Numbered from the stretch's first letter, positions 34,888 through 45,006 are shown. The stretch is DNA of 64,000 nucleotides from CAJXZP01 sp041563475 (GCA_041563475.1 JBFFMY010000006.1:1-64000); one strand, 5' to 3'. Translations and numbers: made by a program. Notes: a model not told the origin generated them from the sequence alone.

Positions 34888-35139
34888 GTGAGATATAATT
34901 TAGTCTAAATTTTGTTGCTTTTTTGAGCTAAGGACAAAGATAAAATTACCTCGTTTTAAACCCCTTTTTAGGATGTGTAATATGCTATGTTTTTCCACAT
35001 TTTATTAACATTTCCGAATGATTTTATCCAAATAACAAATAAGAAGAAAGTGGGGTGTTTAATTGCCTGCTTTTTTGGAAAAGGATACCTTCAAAAAAGA
35101 TATTAAAAATCAAAAAAAAAGCAATAAAGTAAATTTCGG

Positions 35140-36906
35140 TTATTGTTCCCAAAATGAAATGGTAATTCCTCCTAAAACGTTAATTCCTTGAACTTGATAA
35201 TTTCCCCAAACTTCATAGTTTTGAGATAGAATGTTATTCATGTCAATAAAAGCAGAAATTTTATTGGTAAATCGGTATTCTGCTCCAAGATTAATATCCA
35301 CAATGGGTTTTAGCTTTCTTCCATATACGGTTGCCGATAACTTTTCAGCTCCTTCTATACGCCCAGTTTTTGAGTACCGTCCACTCATAAACGTTAAACT
35401 GGCTTTAGCGATTATTTTATTTTCAAGATTATAACGAAGGGTGGCATCACTTGTGAAATCTGGTAAATTCCACGCTTTTACTTCATTCAATGGTTCGTAA
35501 TTATTGTAGTTTAATCGCCAAATTAAATTCCATTTTTCCTCTTTTTGATAACTGATTTGAGCTGAAATATATGCAACATTCACTGTGTCATAAGTTGGTC
35601 TATAAACATTTTCATAGTAGTTATTTTCTAAAGGAAGGCTTAAAGAATCCACATTGGAAGAATTACTCACGAAAAGTGCCATGTCTTTAATTTGTTTATA
35701 CCCTCCAGAGATGTTATAGGAAATATTTGCACTATAGGCTCCTCGAACACCCACATAGGTGTCGTAGGCAGTTCGTGTATTTTTTAGTTCGGGTGCCCCA
35801 TTAATAAAAGGATTTTGTAGTCGAAGAGAATGAATCGAAGTTCTTTGAATTCCTCCCGTAACCCCAACGTAAGGGACAATAAGGTTCTTAACCACGTTGT
35901 ACTTAAACTCTGCATTTGGATACACATAGAAATTGGTTGATTCACCTGTTTCTAAGGCCATTTTAAATCCAGCTAAAAGACGCCATTGGTCTCCGGTAAA
36001 TTCAACATCCACTCCTGGTTTTATGAGCGTGTTATTTGGATACTGTGCGTAGGTTGTTGAAACCAGGTCAACAGTAGGTCTATTAAAGTCTACGTCAAAA
36101 TAAAGAAACCCTTTTTCGTTTCCGTAATATTTAGTGAACTGAGATTTTAAAAGGAAATTATTTTCGGAGGTACCAGATGGTTTAACCCCTAAATTGTAAT
36201 AACTTAAATCTACTTGGTAATTCCACAAGTTGGAATCCGTAATAAAACTTCTTAAACCAACATTCCCACCAAATAGCATGAATTTCTGTTGGATCTGATC
36301 CTTTACAATAGTTTCCGAATTGTAACCTAAGTTAGGATTGAATCCATATTGATAGACTACCGCATTGTCAAAATTAAACCCTGCATTCACAATATGTTTA
36401 CGCAACATTTTTTTTCCATGTAAATCAACATTCTGTTTAGAAAACCCATTGTAAGGGAGGTCGTTTATTCCACCATTAGATCCACGATGGTGCACATCTA
36501 GCCCCCATTGAAAATCTCTAGAACGCACACTATTTACATGTAACTCACCTAGCGTATTTAAGTAATTACCTACCCCCGCTTTAGCATAAACGTGGTATAG
36601 CTTATTTAAGGGTTCACCTTTAATTTTTACGGCAGAAATAGTATCCGGAGTAAATTTATAGTTTGTGTTTTGCGGAACTACATCGTATTTAAATTCTTGA
36701 TTTTCATTATCTACCGTATTTAGTACCGGTTGATTATTGATTTTTTTCGCATCTTTTATAACAGGCTCATACCCGCGTATAATTACCACAGTTTCTCCGG
36801 AAAGTGAATCATTGGAAGTACTGGATTGCGCATAAATAGAATTTCCAAATCCTATGAGGATAGCTGCCAAAGCCAGAAATGATATGTTTAATTTACTATT
36901 CGTCAT
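35140..36906 (-). CDS. Outer-membrane beta-barrel protein (TonB-receptor-like barrel)
   Basis: About 588 residues from ATG at 36906. A signal peptide (MTNSKLNISFLALAAILIGFGNSIYAQ) is followed by a short region (ETVVIIRGYEPVIKDAKKIN) and then continuous amphipathic beta-strands ending in an aromatic C-terminal strand (VLGGITISFWEQ). There is no recognisable TonB plug, so this is a barrel without the usual receptor plug. The longer frame to 36999 lacks a signal peptide at its start and lies within the upstream gene. The ATG overlaps the TPR gene by 11 nt, implying translational coupling; the two proteins probably work together. Confidence 0.78.
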   Translation of the reverse strand: MTNSKLNISFLALAAILIGFGNSIYAQSSTSNDSLSGETVVIIRGYEPVIKDAKKINNQPVLNTVDNENQEFKYDVVPQNTNYKFTPDTISAVKIKGEPLNKLYHVYAKAGVGNYLNTLGELHVNSVRSRDFQWGLDVHHRGSNGGINDLPYNGFSKQNVDLHGKKMLRKHIVNAGFNFDNAVVYQYGFNPNLGYNSETIVKDQIQQKFMLFGGNVGLRSFITDSNLWNYQVDLSYYNLGVKPSGTSENNFLLKSQFTKYYGNEKGFLYFDVDFNRPTVDLVSTTYAQYPNNTLIKPGVDVEFTGDQWRLLAGFKMALETGESTNFYVYPNAEFKYNVVKNLIVPYVGVTGGIQRTSIHSLRLQNPFINGAPELKNTRTAYDTYVGVRGAYSANISYNISGGYKQIKDMALFVSNSSNVDSLSLPLENNYYENVYRPTYDTVNVAYISAQISYQKEEKWNLIWRLNYNNYEPLNEVKAWNLPDFTSDATLRYNLENKIIAKASLTFMSGRYSKTGRIEGAEKLSATVYGRKLKPIVDINLGAEYRFTNKISAFIDMNNILSQNYEVWGNYQVQGINVLGGITISFWEQ

Positions 36907-39900
36907 CCTTTGGAGTATTTGGTGAAGGGATTGTTTCATCTTCCAGTTGTTCTTCCTCAAATTGATCGTCATTTTGTTTCTGGGTGTCAATTTCATCAAA
37001 ATTTAATTCTTCTTCTTTTGGCTCAGGAGGATTATCAAACGATTCATTTTCTAAAGCGTTTAGCTCATTCAATTTAGTTTTAGCCTCCTTTAAAATGGCT
37101 TCATCCCCTGAGTAATTCCCTACAATACTTTCCAGCGTTGTTCTTGCCTGGAAATAATCTTCTTGTACTACATAAATATCCGAAAGAAGAATTAGCCCTT
37201 TTGCGAGCCAATCTGGATAGGTTGGTGTATGGTTGGCAATTTCAAAAATCACTTTTTCACTCGAATCAAGTTTTTTTTGTTCGAAGTTTATTAAAGCTAT
37301 ATTATATAATGAAGCTGCAGATTTTTCCTCTTGTGTTGTGTTGGCAACGATTCTGTAATTGACCAATGCATTTGCTGTGTCATGGGTATTCCGATACGCA
37401 TTTGCAAGTAGGAAATGAATTTCTGCGTCTCGTTTTGCATCAACGAATTCATCACTTAGTAAATTCAAACTTTCGGAAATTACTATTCCGTTGTTTTTGG
37501 TTTTAGTCGCACTTTTCAAAATCCACCATTGAATTTCGGCTAATTCATCTTTGGTTAGTGTAGACGATTTTAAAGTTTGGAAATAGGAGAGAGCCTCTTC
37601 ATATTTAGCCAATTTATAACTGAGTTCAGCCGATTTTTTTAACGAAACACTATAAAAAAGAGGGTTCTTTGTCTTTACGTTAAAAGAATAATTTTCTAAG
37701 GCAGAATTTAAATTATTGGCTTGATACTGGCATTCGGCCAAATAAAAATGGGCTTTATCCGCAAATATTGGATGTTCAAACCGTTGAAGGTACTTTTCAA
37801 ATAAGTTTGATGCCTTGGTTAAATCATTGTCCATATAAAAATCTTCTGCAGAAGAGTAGGTCAAAGAATCTAAGGCTCCATCTGTAATATTCATGAAATC
37901 AAGGGTGGAAATGTATGCTTCGTAGCCTTCAATGTCACCCATATCTTTATAAATCAATTGAATTTGAGTCAAGGAACTTTTTGAATCCGAATAACTCGGG
38001 TATTCAGAAACCACTTGCTTGAAAGTGTTCAAAGCTTCCGAATTTTTACTGGCGTTGTAATAAATTAAACCCGTATTTTCAAGGGCTTTTTTTCGGTACG
38101 GATTAGCTTGGGGAATAGCTAAAACTGTGGCGAAGTTTTTTAGTGCTTTTTCATCTTGTCCAGCAATCATGTAGTTTTTTCCAAGTTCATAATAAGCACC
38201 CATTGCATAGGTGGATTCTGGATAATCTTGAAGCAATTTTTCTAAACTGGATATTTGATTGTCCTTCTTTTGTAAAAGCCCTTGGGTAATAGCAAATTGA
38301 TACAAAGCGTAGTCTGCATTTCTACCCCCATTTTGATACGATTTTTGATAATATTCCTCAGATAGAAGGTAGTTTTTGGTAATAAAATAACAATCGCCTG
38401 TTCTGAGCATAGCGTCATCCTTTTTTGATGGACTCAAATTCGGATAGGATAGATATTTACGAAACCATGTAGCCGCTTTTTCGTATTCTTTATTTTGGTA
38501 ATAGGCATATCCCAATCCGTAGTTAGCAGATTTAAATTCAGGCAATAAAATAGCCCGAGGTTCAAAAATGAATTTTTCATATTCCTGAGCTGCAATAGAA
38601 TATTGCCCGATACGGTAATATGACTCAGCAATCCAATAGGTGCTTTGGGCATATAACTTTTTGTTTTCTGGACTCTCTTGAGACTTTTTGAAAGAATTTA
38701 CAGCTTCTTTGTAATTGTTGTTTTGAAACTGCTCCACAGCTAAATTGAATTGTAATTTCTGATATACTTCCTTCAATCGAGGATCTAGTTCTTTTGTAAG
38801 CTCTAAGGAAGCAAGAGCTGCACGGTAATTTTTGGTAGAGAGGTAAATTTGGACCAAATATTCAAAAGCCTCATCTTTCTTTAACGCATTCGGGTATTTT
38901 TCTAGGTATTCAATAAATGCTGAAATGGCATCGCTATATGGGTCATACGAAAGTTCGTAACTAAGCTTGGCATAACTCAAAAGTGATTCTTCAGAGATTG
39001 CATCGTTATAGGTTAATTTAGAAGCCTTTTTAAAAGCGTTTCGTGCATATTGTTTATTGTCGGATTGCAAATAGCAATTGGCCATATTGTACACCGATTT
39101 CTGGGCTAATTCATCATCTTTAGTTGTAGTTCTGGCATAGTACTTTAATGCGAATTCGTAATCTTTGTCTTGCATAAAAGCATAGCCCATTTGAAAATTA
39201 TCCTCCCGCGTAGATGATTCCCCTTCATCGAGGAAAAATTTCAGGTACGGAATAGACTGGCGGTATTTTTTCTGGGCAAAATATGCGTTTCCTACAAGTT
39301 TAGAAATTTCTGGTTTACGCTTTGTTTTTTCCTTATTCAACATAGGGTCAGCATAAGAAATCAATGTATCATACTGTTCTTGGAAATAGTAAATCTGTGT
39401 GATGTAGTAGGGGATGATTACACCAAATTTTTTATCCTCTCGTAATTTATTAAACCCAATAATTGCCGTCTCATAATTACCTTCTAAATAAGCGATATGC
39501 GCATAGTAGTAGTTTGCAGGTACGTAATAGGGGGTTTCAATTTCAATCAACTCATGAAAATAAGGCGCGGCTCTTTTATACTCTTCCAACCGGAAATAAG
39601 AATAGCCCATTCTAAAGTTGTATTCGTATAATTCGCTTTCTGAAAAACTAAAAGCATCCGTTTTAAGCAACCAAAATACTACCTGGTCCCATTTCTTTTT
39701 GCGGTAATTGTATTTTCCCAATTGAAAATAGGCGCTTTTTACTTTCGAACTCTCCGGATAGGTACTAATGAATTCTTTTAATTGAAATTCCGCATCTTTA
39801 TTAAATAATTGCAATGCACAAAGTGCTTTGTAGTAGGTTGAATTTACATAAGCCTCAGAATTTTTATCTGGAATACTCTCCTGAGATTTTTCAAACGCAC

Positions 39901-40072
39901 GAATAGCAGCGCTAAACTTTTCTTTCTCGTATAATTCTAAACCCTCATTGTACCACTTCAAGTTGGTAGTATAAACGTGGGTTTCTTGCGCTTTTATTTC
40001 AGTGAAATTAGCTCCAATTAACAGTAATGAAATAACGAATAGTATCCTTCTCAACTTGGCTTGTATTTGCAT
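36896..40072 (-). CDS. Giant TPR-repeat protein of the cell envelope
   Basis: 1058 residues. Signal peptide (about 1-29, ending IKAQ), then more than 20 tetratricopeptide-like repeats (for example FSAAIRAFEKSQESIPDKNSEAY, EYKRAAPYFHELIEIETPYYVPA, NYKEAVNSFKKSQESPENKKLYAQSTYW) of YbgF/BamD-like type, and a very acidic tail (about 1010-1058, NPPEPKEEELNFDEIDTQ). No enzymatic domain. It is predicted to be a periplasmic scaffold for an outer-membrane complex, most likely with the barrel encoded in the overlapping downstream gene. The family is known across Bacteroidota but its role is undefined. Confidence 0.82.
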   Translation of the reverse strand: MQIQAKLRRILFVISLLLIGANFTEIKAQETHVYTTNLKWYNEGLELYEKEKFSAAIRAFEKSQESIPDKNSEAYVNSTYYKALCALQLFNKDAEFQLKEFISTYPESSKVKSAYFQLGKYNYRKKKWDQVVFWLLKTDAFSFSESELYEYNFRMGYSYFRLEEYKRAAPYFHELIEIETPYYVPANYYYAHIAYLEGNYETAIIGFNKLREDKKFGVIIPYYITQIYYFQEQYDTLISYADPMLNKEKTKRKPEISKLVGNAYFAQKKYRQSIPYLKFFLDEGESSTREDNFQMGYAFMQDKDYEFALKYYARTTTKDDELAQKSVYNMANCYLQSDNKQYARNAFKKASKLTYNDAISEESLLSYAKLSYELSYDPYSDAISAFIEYLEKYPNALKKDEAFEYLVQIYLSTKNYRAALASLELTKELDPRLKEVYQKLQFNLAVEQFQNNNYKEAVNSFKKSQESPENKKLYAQSTYWIAESYYRIGQYSIAAQEYEKFIFEPRAILLPEFKSANYGLGYAYYQNKEYEKAATWFRKYLSYPNLSPSKKDDAMLRTGDCYFITKNYLLSEEYYQKSYQNGGRNADYALYQFAITQGLLQKKDNQISSLEKLLQDYPESTYAMGAYYELGKNYMIAGQDEKALKNFATVLAIPQANPYRKKALENTGLIYYNASKNSEALNTFKQVVSEYPSYSDSKSSLTQIQLIYKDMGDIEGYEAYISTLDFMNITDGALDSLTYSSAEDFYMDNDLTKASNLFEKYLQRFEHPIFADKAHFYLAECQYQANNLNSALENYSFNVKTKNPLFYSVSLKKSAELSYKLAKYEEALSYFQTLKSSTLTKDELAEIQWWILKSATKTKNNGIVISESLNLLSDEFVDAKRDAEIHFLLANAYRNTHDTANALVNYRIVANTTQEEKSAASLYNIALINFEQKKLDSSEKVIFEIANHTPTYPDWLAKGLILLSDIYVVQEDYFQARTTLESIVGNYSGDEAILKEAKTKLNELNALENESFDNPPEPKEEELNFDEIDTQKQNDDQFEEEQLEDETIPSPNTPKDDE

Positions 40073-40215
40073 ATAATAACAAGTAAAAGTAGTTTGTATT
40101 GCAGGTGTAAGAATTTTTTGTATTTGGAGTTATTAACGCCTTTTTGTTGATGTCAATTGTGTTAGTGAAATGCAAATTGATGGCACGGAATAAAGGGCTT
40201 ATTACTGTAATCGTT

Positions 40216-40223
40216 TACATTTG
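40216..40223 (+). promoter_or_regulatory. Sigma-A -7 box (TACATTTG) of ftsE
   Basis: Exact TAnnTTTG, 17 nt before the ftsE ATG. Confidence 0.5.
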
Positions 40224-40240
40224 TTCCAAAGCTATTTTTT

Positions 40241-40909
40241 ATGTCAGATTTCGTCATTGAGTTAAATAACGCCAAAATTTTTCAAGACAAAACATTGATT
40301 TTATCAGATGTGAATATTCAAATTCATAAAGGTCAGTTCATTTATTTGGTCGGAGAAACAGGAAGTGGTAAAAGTTCATTACTCAAAACCTTGTATGGCG
40401 ACTTGCCCTTGAAAGAAGGAACAGGTACTGTGGCTGGATTCAAATTGAATAAAATAAAATCAAGTAAAGTGCCTTTTTTAAGACGGAAATTAGGCATTGT
40501 TTTTCAAGATTTTCAGTTGCTTCCCGATAGAACGGTAAATGCGAATATGCTTTTTGTTATGGAAGCGACTGGTTGGAAAAAAAAGGCAGAGATGCAAATT
40601 AGATCCGAACAATTATTGGATAAGGTAGGTATTTTAGATAAAAAAGATAAAATGCCACACGAGTTATCCGGTGGAGAGCAACAACGTGTTTCCATTGCGC
40701 GCGCTTTAATAAATAGTCCAGAGATTATTTTAGCCGATGAGCCTACAGGGAACTTGGACGCGGTGACCTCTGAAAAAATTATTCATTTATTATCGGATAT
40801 TAGCATGAGCGGTACAGCTGTTCTTATGGCCACACACGATCAAACTCTAATGGAGAAGTTTAAGTCAAAAACCATTCGTTGTCATCAGGGAAAAGTAACA
40901 ATTGAATAA
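40241..40909 (+). CDS. ftsE: Cell division ABC-transporter ATPase FtsE
   Basis: 222 residues. Walker A GETGSGKS (38-45), Q-loop FQDFQLLPDRTV, signature LSGGEQQ (142-148), Walker B IILADEP (162-168), and the switch His in MATHDQ. FtsE, with the membrane protein FtsX, controls peptidoglycan hydrolases at the septum. No ftsX gene lies adjacent; in this phylum ftsE and ftsX are often apart. Its stop overlaps the glycosyltransferase ATG (TAATGG). LolD/MacB-type ATPases look similar, but the QLLPDRTV and overall pattern favour FtsE. Confidence 0.85.
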   Translation: MSDFVIELNNAKIFQDKTLILSDVNIQIHKGQFIYLVGETGSGKSSLLKTLYGDLPLKEGTGTVAGFKLNKIKSSKVPFLRRKLGIVFQDFQLLPDRTVNANMLFVMEATGWKKKAEMQIRSEQLLDKVGILDKKDKMPHELSGGEQQRVSIARALINSPEIILADEPTGNLDAVTSEKIIHLLSDISMSGTAVLMATHDQTLMEKFKSKTIRCHQGKVTIE

Positions 40910-41817
40910 TGGTATCCGTCCTAATCCCAGTATATGGTGAGTCGATAGATGCAGAACTGGCAAGTTTAGCCTTTGAGATAAAATCTTTACCCTACCCGGT
41001 GGAAGTTATTGTATGTGATGATGCTTCGCCCGAACCCAAACCACCTCATTTTATAGAATATTCTAGTTTAAATTTTAAGTTTATTCAACTTAAAGAAAAT
41101 ATTGGTCGGTCAAGAATTCGTAATTATTTAGCTGATCAAGCACAATATGAGCAACTTATTTTTATTGATGCCGATTGCCAACCAATTCTAAGGAATTTCA
41201 TTCATAATTACCAAACCAAATTCGAACCTGATACGATTTTGGTAGGTGGACAATTATTTGCGAGTGAACCTCCGTCTCATCCAAGGGAAATGTTGCGATG
41301 GAATTATGGTACCCAAGTGGAGGCAAGGCCATTGAAGGATAGACTGAAAGAACCCTATAAATCTTTCATGGCAAATAATTTTTCTATTTCAAAAAGCCTG
41401 CTTAAAAAATATCCGTTTGATATTAATCATACTGGATATGGTCATGAGGATACTCTGTTTGGTGTTCTTTTACGAAAGAACAAGCTAAAGGTAGTACATA
41501 TTCAAAATCCAATACGCCATCTGGGTAATGAATCAAATGAGAAATTTTTAGCTAAAACAGAAGAAGGAGCAAGGAACCTAGCTAAATTATACTCTGAAGG
41601 TAAATTAGATTCTAATGTGCGTTTAATTAGTACCTACGAAAAATTAAAGCTTGCTGGATTCTCTAGTTTTACGCGTGCTGTAATTTCTAAACGTCAAGAA
41701 TCGTATTACAAAGCTTTAATGAAAGGGAATGCAAAGTTGCGTAAATTTTCATTGTACAAACTTGGAGCGTTTATGATGGAACTTAATCGTTTGCAAGAAG
41801 AGTCTAATTCGAATTAA
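40909..41817 (+). CDS. Family 2 glycosyltransferase
   Basis: 302 residues. GT-A fold: VSVLIPVYGESIDAELASL at the start, VIVCDDASPEPK (nucleotide-sugar site), LIFIDADCQP as the DxD-type metal motif, and GYGHEDTLFGVLL (ED catalytic base region). No membrane helices. It probably transfers a sugar to a cell-surface polysaccharide or glycoprotein; donor and acceptor are unknown. It overlaps ftsE by one base and is translationally coupled to it, an association worth noting for septal envelope work. Confidence 0.87.
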   Translation: MVSVLIPVYGESIDAELASLAFEIKSLPYPVEVIVCDDASPEPKPPHFIEYSSLNFKFIQLKENIGRSRIRNYLADQAQYEQLIFIDADCQPILRNFIHNYQTKFEPDTILVGGQLFASEPPSHPREMLRWNYGTQVEARPLKDRLKEPYKSFMANNFSISKSLLKKYPFDINHTGYGHEDTLFGVLLRKNKLKVVHIQNPIRHLGNESNEKFLAKTEEGARNLAKLYSEGKLDSNVRLISTYEKLKLAGFSSFTRAVISKRQESYYKALMKGNAKLRKFSLYKLGAFMMELNRLQEESNSN

Positions 41818-41823
41818 AAAACA

Positions 41824-42255
41824 CTAAGTCTGTTTTTCGGAGCTTTTTTCAATCTGTTCTGATTTCCACTTTTTATAGGTAACCAAATCTTTGTTTACCA
41901 AAGTTAACGCAAAGGAAAAAACAGTAACATCATCTATATAACCCACTATTGGAATGTAATCTGGAGATAAATCTAAAGGGTTTAACACATATAGTAAGGT
42001 GAAAACCATGGAGGCAATGGCATACCAAGGAGTTTCAGTATAATTCTTTTTCCAATAATCTTTAAGTAATGAAAGCATCGTTTTACCATCATTCAAAAAC
42101 CGCTTAAACTTTTTGTTTTTAGCCATTTTCGCTTTAATTTCTTTCGAATTGGAGACCACTTTCTCTACATCCTCTTCGTGAATTTCTGAGGCATGTTCTT
42201 TAATAAACTCCTGGTTAATTTGCGGCTTTTTCTTTTTTCGACCGAATAGTTTCAT
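41824..42255 (-). CDS. DUF1232 (YkvA-like) membrane protein
   Basis: About 143 residues from ATG at 42255 (MKLFGRKKK). A highly charged, lysine-rich N-terminal half precedes the DUF1232 core (about 83-125: YAIASMVFTLLYVLNPLDLSPDYIPIVGYIDDVTVFSFAL), two short hydrophobic segments containing the family motif PxDLxPDxIPxxGxxDD. Function unknown. It converges with the glycosyltransferase gene (6 nt between stops). Confidence 0.82.
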   Translation of the reverse strand: MKLFGRKKKKPQINQEFIKEHASEIHEEDVEKVVSNSKEIKAKMAKNKKFKRFLNDGKTMLSLLKDYWKKNYTETPWYAIASMVFTLLYVLNPLDLSPDYIPIVGYIDDVTVFSFALTLVNKDLVTYKKWKSEQIEKSSEKQT

Positions 42256-42466
42256 GGGTTGTTTTTTGTGCAAAATGTATCTTACTAATTTACGGAACTT
42301 TAGGCGTTTTGTTTCATATTTTTTGGGATACTTGTGGTTTTATGACAAATAAAGCTTGGTCATTTGATGCGACCTTATTTTATTCGCTCGATGAAATTTT
42401 AATTGAAACCCAATAAAATTTAGGGCTTTAAATTAAATTTAATCAGTTCAAAATCAATCATTCAAT

Positions 42467-44413
42467 ATGAAAAAAACACTGCTATTCGCTTTTGTTTTAG
42501 GTGTAGCCAATTACAACTTTGCTCAAGAAACTGGCGTTCAATTAGACTCGGTAGAAATAACAGCTACACGAACCATTCAAAACATCACACGTACAGGTCG
42601 GAATATTCAAGTAATTTCATCTCAGGAAATTTCAAATCTTCCCGTAAATTCAACCGATGAGCTATTACGTTATTTACCGGGAATTGAGATTCAATCTAGA
42701 GGTGGGTTTGGTGTTCAAAGTGATCTTACCCTAAGGGGTTCAACTTTTAATCAAGTTTTAGTATTGGTAGATGGGGTTCGTTTTAATGATCCTTTAACTG
42801 GTCATTTTAATGGATATATTCCGGTTCCATTAGCCGAAATTGAAAGAGTAGAAGTGATCAAAGGAACTGCATCGTCTATCTATGGAGCAGATGCTGTGGG
42901 TGGGGTGATTAATATTATCACAAAAACAATTACGAAAGAAAAAAGTCTAAACGTTAATGCTTCCCTAAAAGCGGGTTCGTTTGGATATTTTGGTACAGAT
43001 GTGAGTTTGTTGGCCAAAGAAAATAAATGGAAATATTCTGTGGGATTTCAGTCTAACAAATCAGAAGGGCAGCAATTTGAAAATCCTAACTACGAAACTG
43101 TTGCTTCGGCTCCTAAGAATTACAACACCTGGTTTAATACGCATACCGTTTCAGGAGGATTAGGTAGAGAGATCGGTAAGAATTGGAACGCATCTTTACG
43201 CGCTTCCTATGATGTTCGAGATTTTAATGCAAAGTATTTTTATACGGCTAGTGCGTTTGACGAATCTGTAGAAAAAACCACTGTGTTTTTTAGCGATTTA
43301 AAACTGGCAGGAACACACGGTAAATTTCGAACGGAAGGAGATTTGGTTTACCGTCAAAGCACGGATCATTTTGCTTTTAATCCAGCATTTTCTGCAAACG
43401 ATCATATCACCCAATTTGGATTTTTTCAGTTAAACCAGACCTATCAGCTATCGATTAAAAATACTTTTGTGTATGGGGTTCAAGTTGATTTCAGAGACAT
43501 AGAAAGTAGCGATCGGGGAAATCATAGCAATTTTCATAGTGGAGTCTATGGGCAATGGATCTCTAATTTAGTGCCTCATTTGACTACAATTCTTAGCCTG
43601 CGCGGAGATTATGATAATAACTATGATTTTGAAATGAGTCCTCAATTAAATATTTCATATGTAATGAATAAATGGGTAATACGTGGTGGAGTAGGAAAGG
43701 GTATCAGAGCAGCGGATTATACGGAACGTTTTGTTTCAAATAATCTTCCAGCACTTGTTCCAGGTAGAAACCTGGGAAATCCTGATTTAGCAGCGGAAAG
43801 TTCATGGAATTATGAAATTGGCACTGATTATTATGTGGTTAAAGGTTTTAAATTGGTCACTACAGGGTTTTATCGATCATCAAGTAATTTGATTGATTAT
43901 GTTCCAACTGCTGGTAAGGATATTATAAATGTACCTGTGGCTCTAGTACCAGATGGCACTTACTTGTATTCAAGGAATTTGACTAGCGTAAATACTTTTG
44001 GAATAGAAGTAGAGGCGTGGTATTCTAAATCATTTAAGTCGGGTAATAATTTGGATATTAAACTTGGTTATACGGGTCTTTCAAATGAAAATTCAGATGG
44101 AGAAGTATCGAAATATGTTTCATCAACTGCGAAGCACTTAATGAATGGGAATGTATCGTATTCCATTTCGAAATTTGATATTTCACTTTCCGGACTGTAT
44201 AAAATGCGTGAAGAGGCCTATTCAAATTCATTGGGATTAGAATTAAAGCCCACATACTTTGTAACAAATGCAAATATTGGATACAGATTAGTGAATAGTA
44301 AAGTGAAATTTTCTTTGCAGGTTCTAAATATCTTTGATGAACAGTATAGCGATATTTTAGGAGCTAAAATGCCTGGAAGATGGATTATTGCAGGAGTTAA
44401 GTTGCATATTTAA
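42467..44413 (+). CDS. TonB-dependent outer-membrane receptor (BtuB-like architecture)
   Basis: 648 residues. Signal peptide (about 1-19), TonB-box-like DSVEITATR, plug domain (about 40-160: ISNLPVNSTDELLRYLPGIEIQSRGGFGVQSDLTLRGSTFNQVLVLVDG, IERVEVIKGTASSIYGADAVGGVINIITK), then a 22-strand-type barrel ending GRWIIAGVKLHI. It takes up a ligand across the outer membrane using TonB energy. It most resembles the BtuB/CirA group, but there is no cobalamin riboswitch or Fur-like box upstream, so the ligand is open. A strong terminator follows. Confidence 0.9.
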   Translation: MKKTLLFAFVLGVANYNFAQETGVQLDSVEITATRTIQNITRTGRNIQVISSQEISNLPVNSTDELLRYLPGIEIQSRGGFGVQSDLTLRGSTFNQVLVLVDGVRFNDPLTGHFNGYIPVPLAEIERVEVIKGTASSIYGADAVGGVINIITKTITKEKSLNVNASLKAGSFGYFGTDVSLLAKENKWKYSVGFQSNKSEGQQFENPNYETVASAPKNYNTWFNTHTVSGGLGREIGKNWNASLRASYDVRDFNAKYFYTASAFDESVEKTTVFFSDLKLAGTHGKFRTEGDLVYRQSTDHFAFNPAFSANDHITQFGFFQLNQTYQLSIKNTFVYGVQVDFRDIESSDRGNHSNFHSGVYGQWISNLVPHLTTILSLRGDYDNNYDFEMSPQLNISYVMNKWVIRGGVGKGIRAADYTERFVSNNLPALVPGRNLGNPDLAAESSWNYEIGTDYYVVKGFKLVTTGFYRSSSNLIDYVPTAGKDIINVPVALVPDGTYLYSRNLTSVNTFGIEVEAWYSKSFKSGNNLDIKLGYTGLSNENSDGEVSKYVSSTAKHLMNGNVSYSISKFDISLSGLYKMREEAYSNSLGLELKPTYFVTNANIGYRLVNSKVKFSLQVLNIFDEQYSDILGAKMPGRWIIAGVKLHI

Positions 44414-44430
44414 AGTTAAAAAATAGGCAC

Positions 44431-44466
44431 AAAAAAAATGGCGGAAGTAATTTCGCCATTTTTTTT
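44431..44466. terminator. Bidirectional terminator between TonB receptor and thioredoxin-like gene
   Basis: AAAAAAAATGGCG/CGCCATTTTTTTT, a 10-nt loop; works for both converging genes. Confidence 0.85.
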
Positions 44467-44479
44467 ATGCCTATACTAT

Positions 44480-44986
44480 TTACTTTGTAACAAATTTATT
44501 CGCTTCATTTATCCAAGGAGTTGGACCGCCAGCTACATAACCCATTCTGCCTATTTGGTTAATGCTTATTTGACCTTGGTCATTATTGGTTAAGGTTATA
44601 AAGCAAATGGTAGGATATCCTTGAATTCCTAATGCTTGTTGCAATTGAGAATTTTGTTGGGCAATTTCCGATGGTAATTGAAATGACCTTGGATAATCAC
44701 ATTCCAATAAGATTACATTTTCTTGGGCCCATTTCTTAAATTCTGGAGTAACAAAAACTTCCCTTTTTAATTTTTTACACCAACCACACCAATCGCTACC
44801 AGTAAAGTTTGCCATAATTGGTTTTCCTGTTTTACTAGACAAAACATTCGCTTCTTGAATGTTTACCAACCAACCCTCATTTGAAGCCTTATAGGTGCTT
44901 TCAGTTCCAGCCTTTAGTGGTTGAGCAGTAGCATTGAACCCTACGAATAGGAAAACGGCTGTAATTATAATTTGGAAAAATTTCAT
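44480..44986 (-). CDS. Periplasmic thioredoxin-fold protein (CGWC active site)
   Basis: 168 residues. The signal peptide (about 1-21) leads to a thioredoxin-like domain with FTGSDWCGWCKKLKREVF (Cys67-Gly-Trp-Cys70), the YPTI cis-Pro region (GIQGYPTICFI) and a C-terminal GPTPWINEANKF. It belongs to the group of periplasmic thioredoxin-like or thiol-disulphide proteins common in Bacteroidota, probably reductive. A CGWC site is unusual compared with CGPC but typical for this group. Own promoter at 45007-45014. Confidence 0.86.
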   Translation of the reverse strand: MKFFQIIITAVFLFVGFNATAQPLKAGTESTYKASNEGWLVNIQEANVLSSKTGKPIMANFTGSDWCGWCKKLKREVFVTPEFKKWAQENVILLECDYPRSFQLPSEIAQQNSQLQQALGIQGYPTICFITLTNNDQGQISINQIGRMGYVAGGPTPWINEANKFVTK

Positions 44987-45006
44987 GATTTTTATTTTAG
45001 TTGTTC

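Noticed and set aside
36907..36999. N-terminal extension of the barrel protein (31 residues)
   Set aside because: It lies inside the TPR gene, is basic and lacks a signal peptide; starting at 36906 gives a proper signal sequence.
42274..42466. Cobalamin riboswitch upstream of the BtuB-like receptor
   Set aside because: The leader is AT-rich and lacks a B12-box-like GCCACTG sequence and the expected stems.
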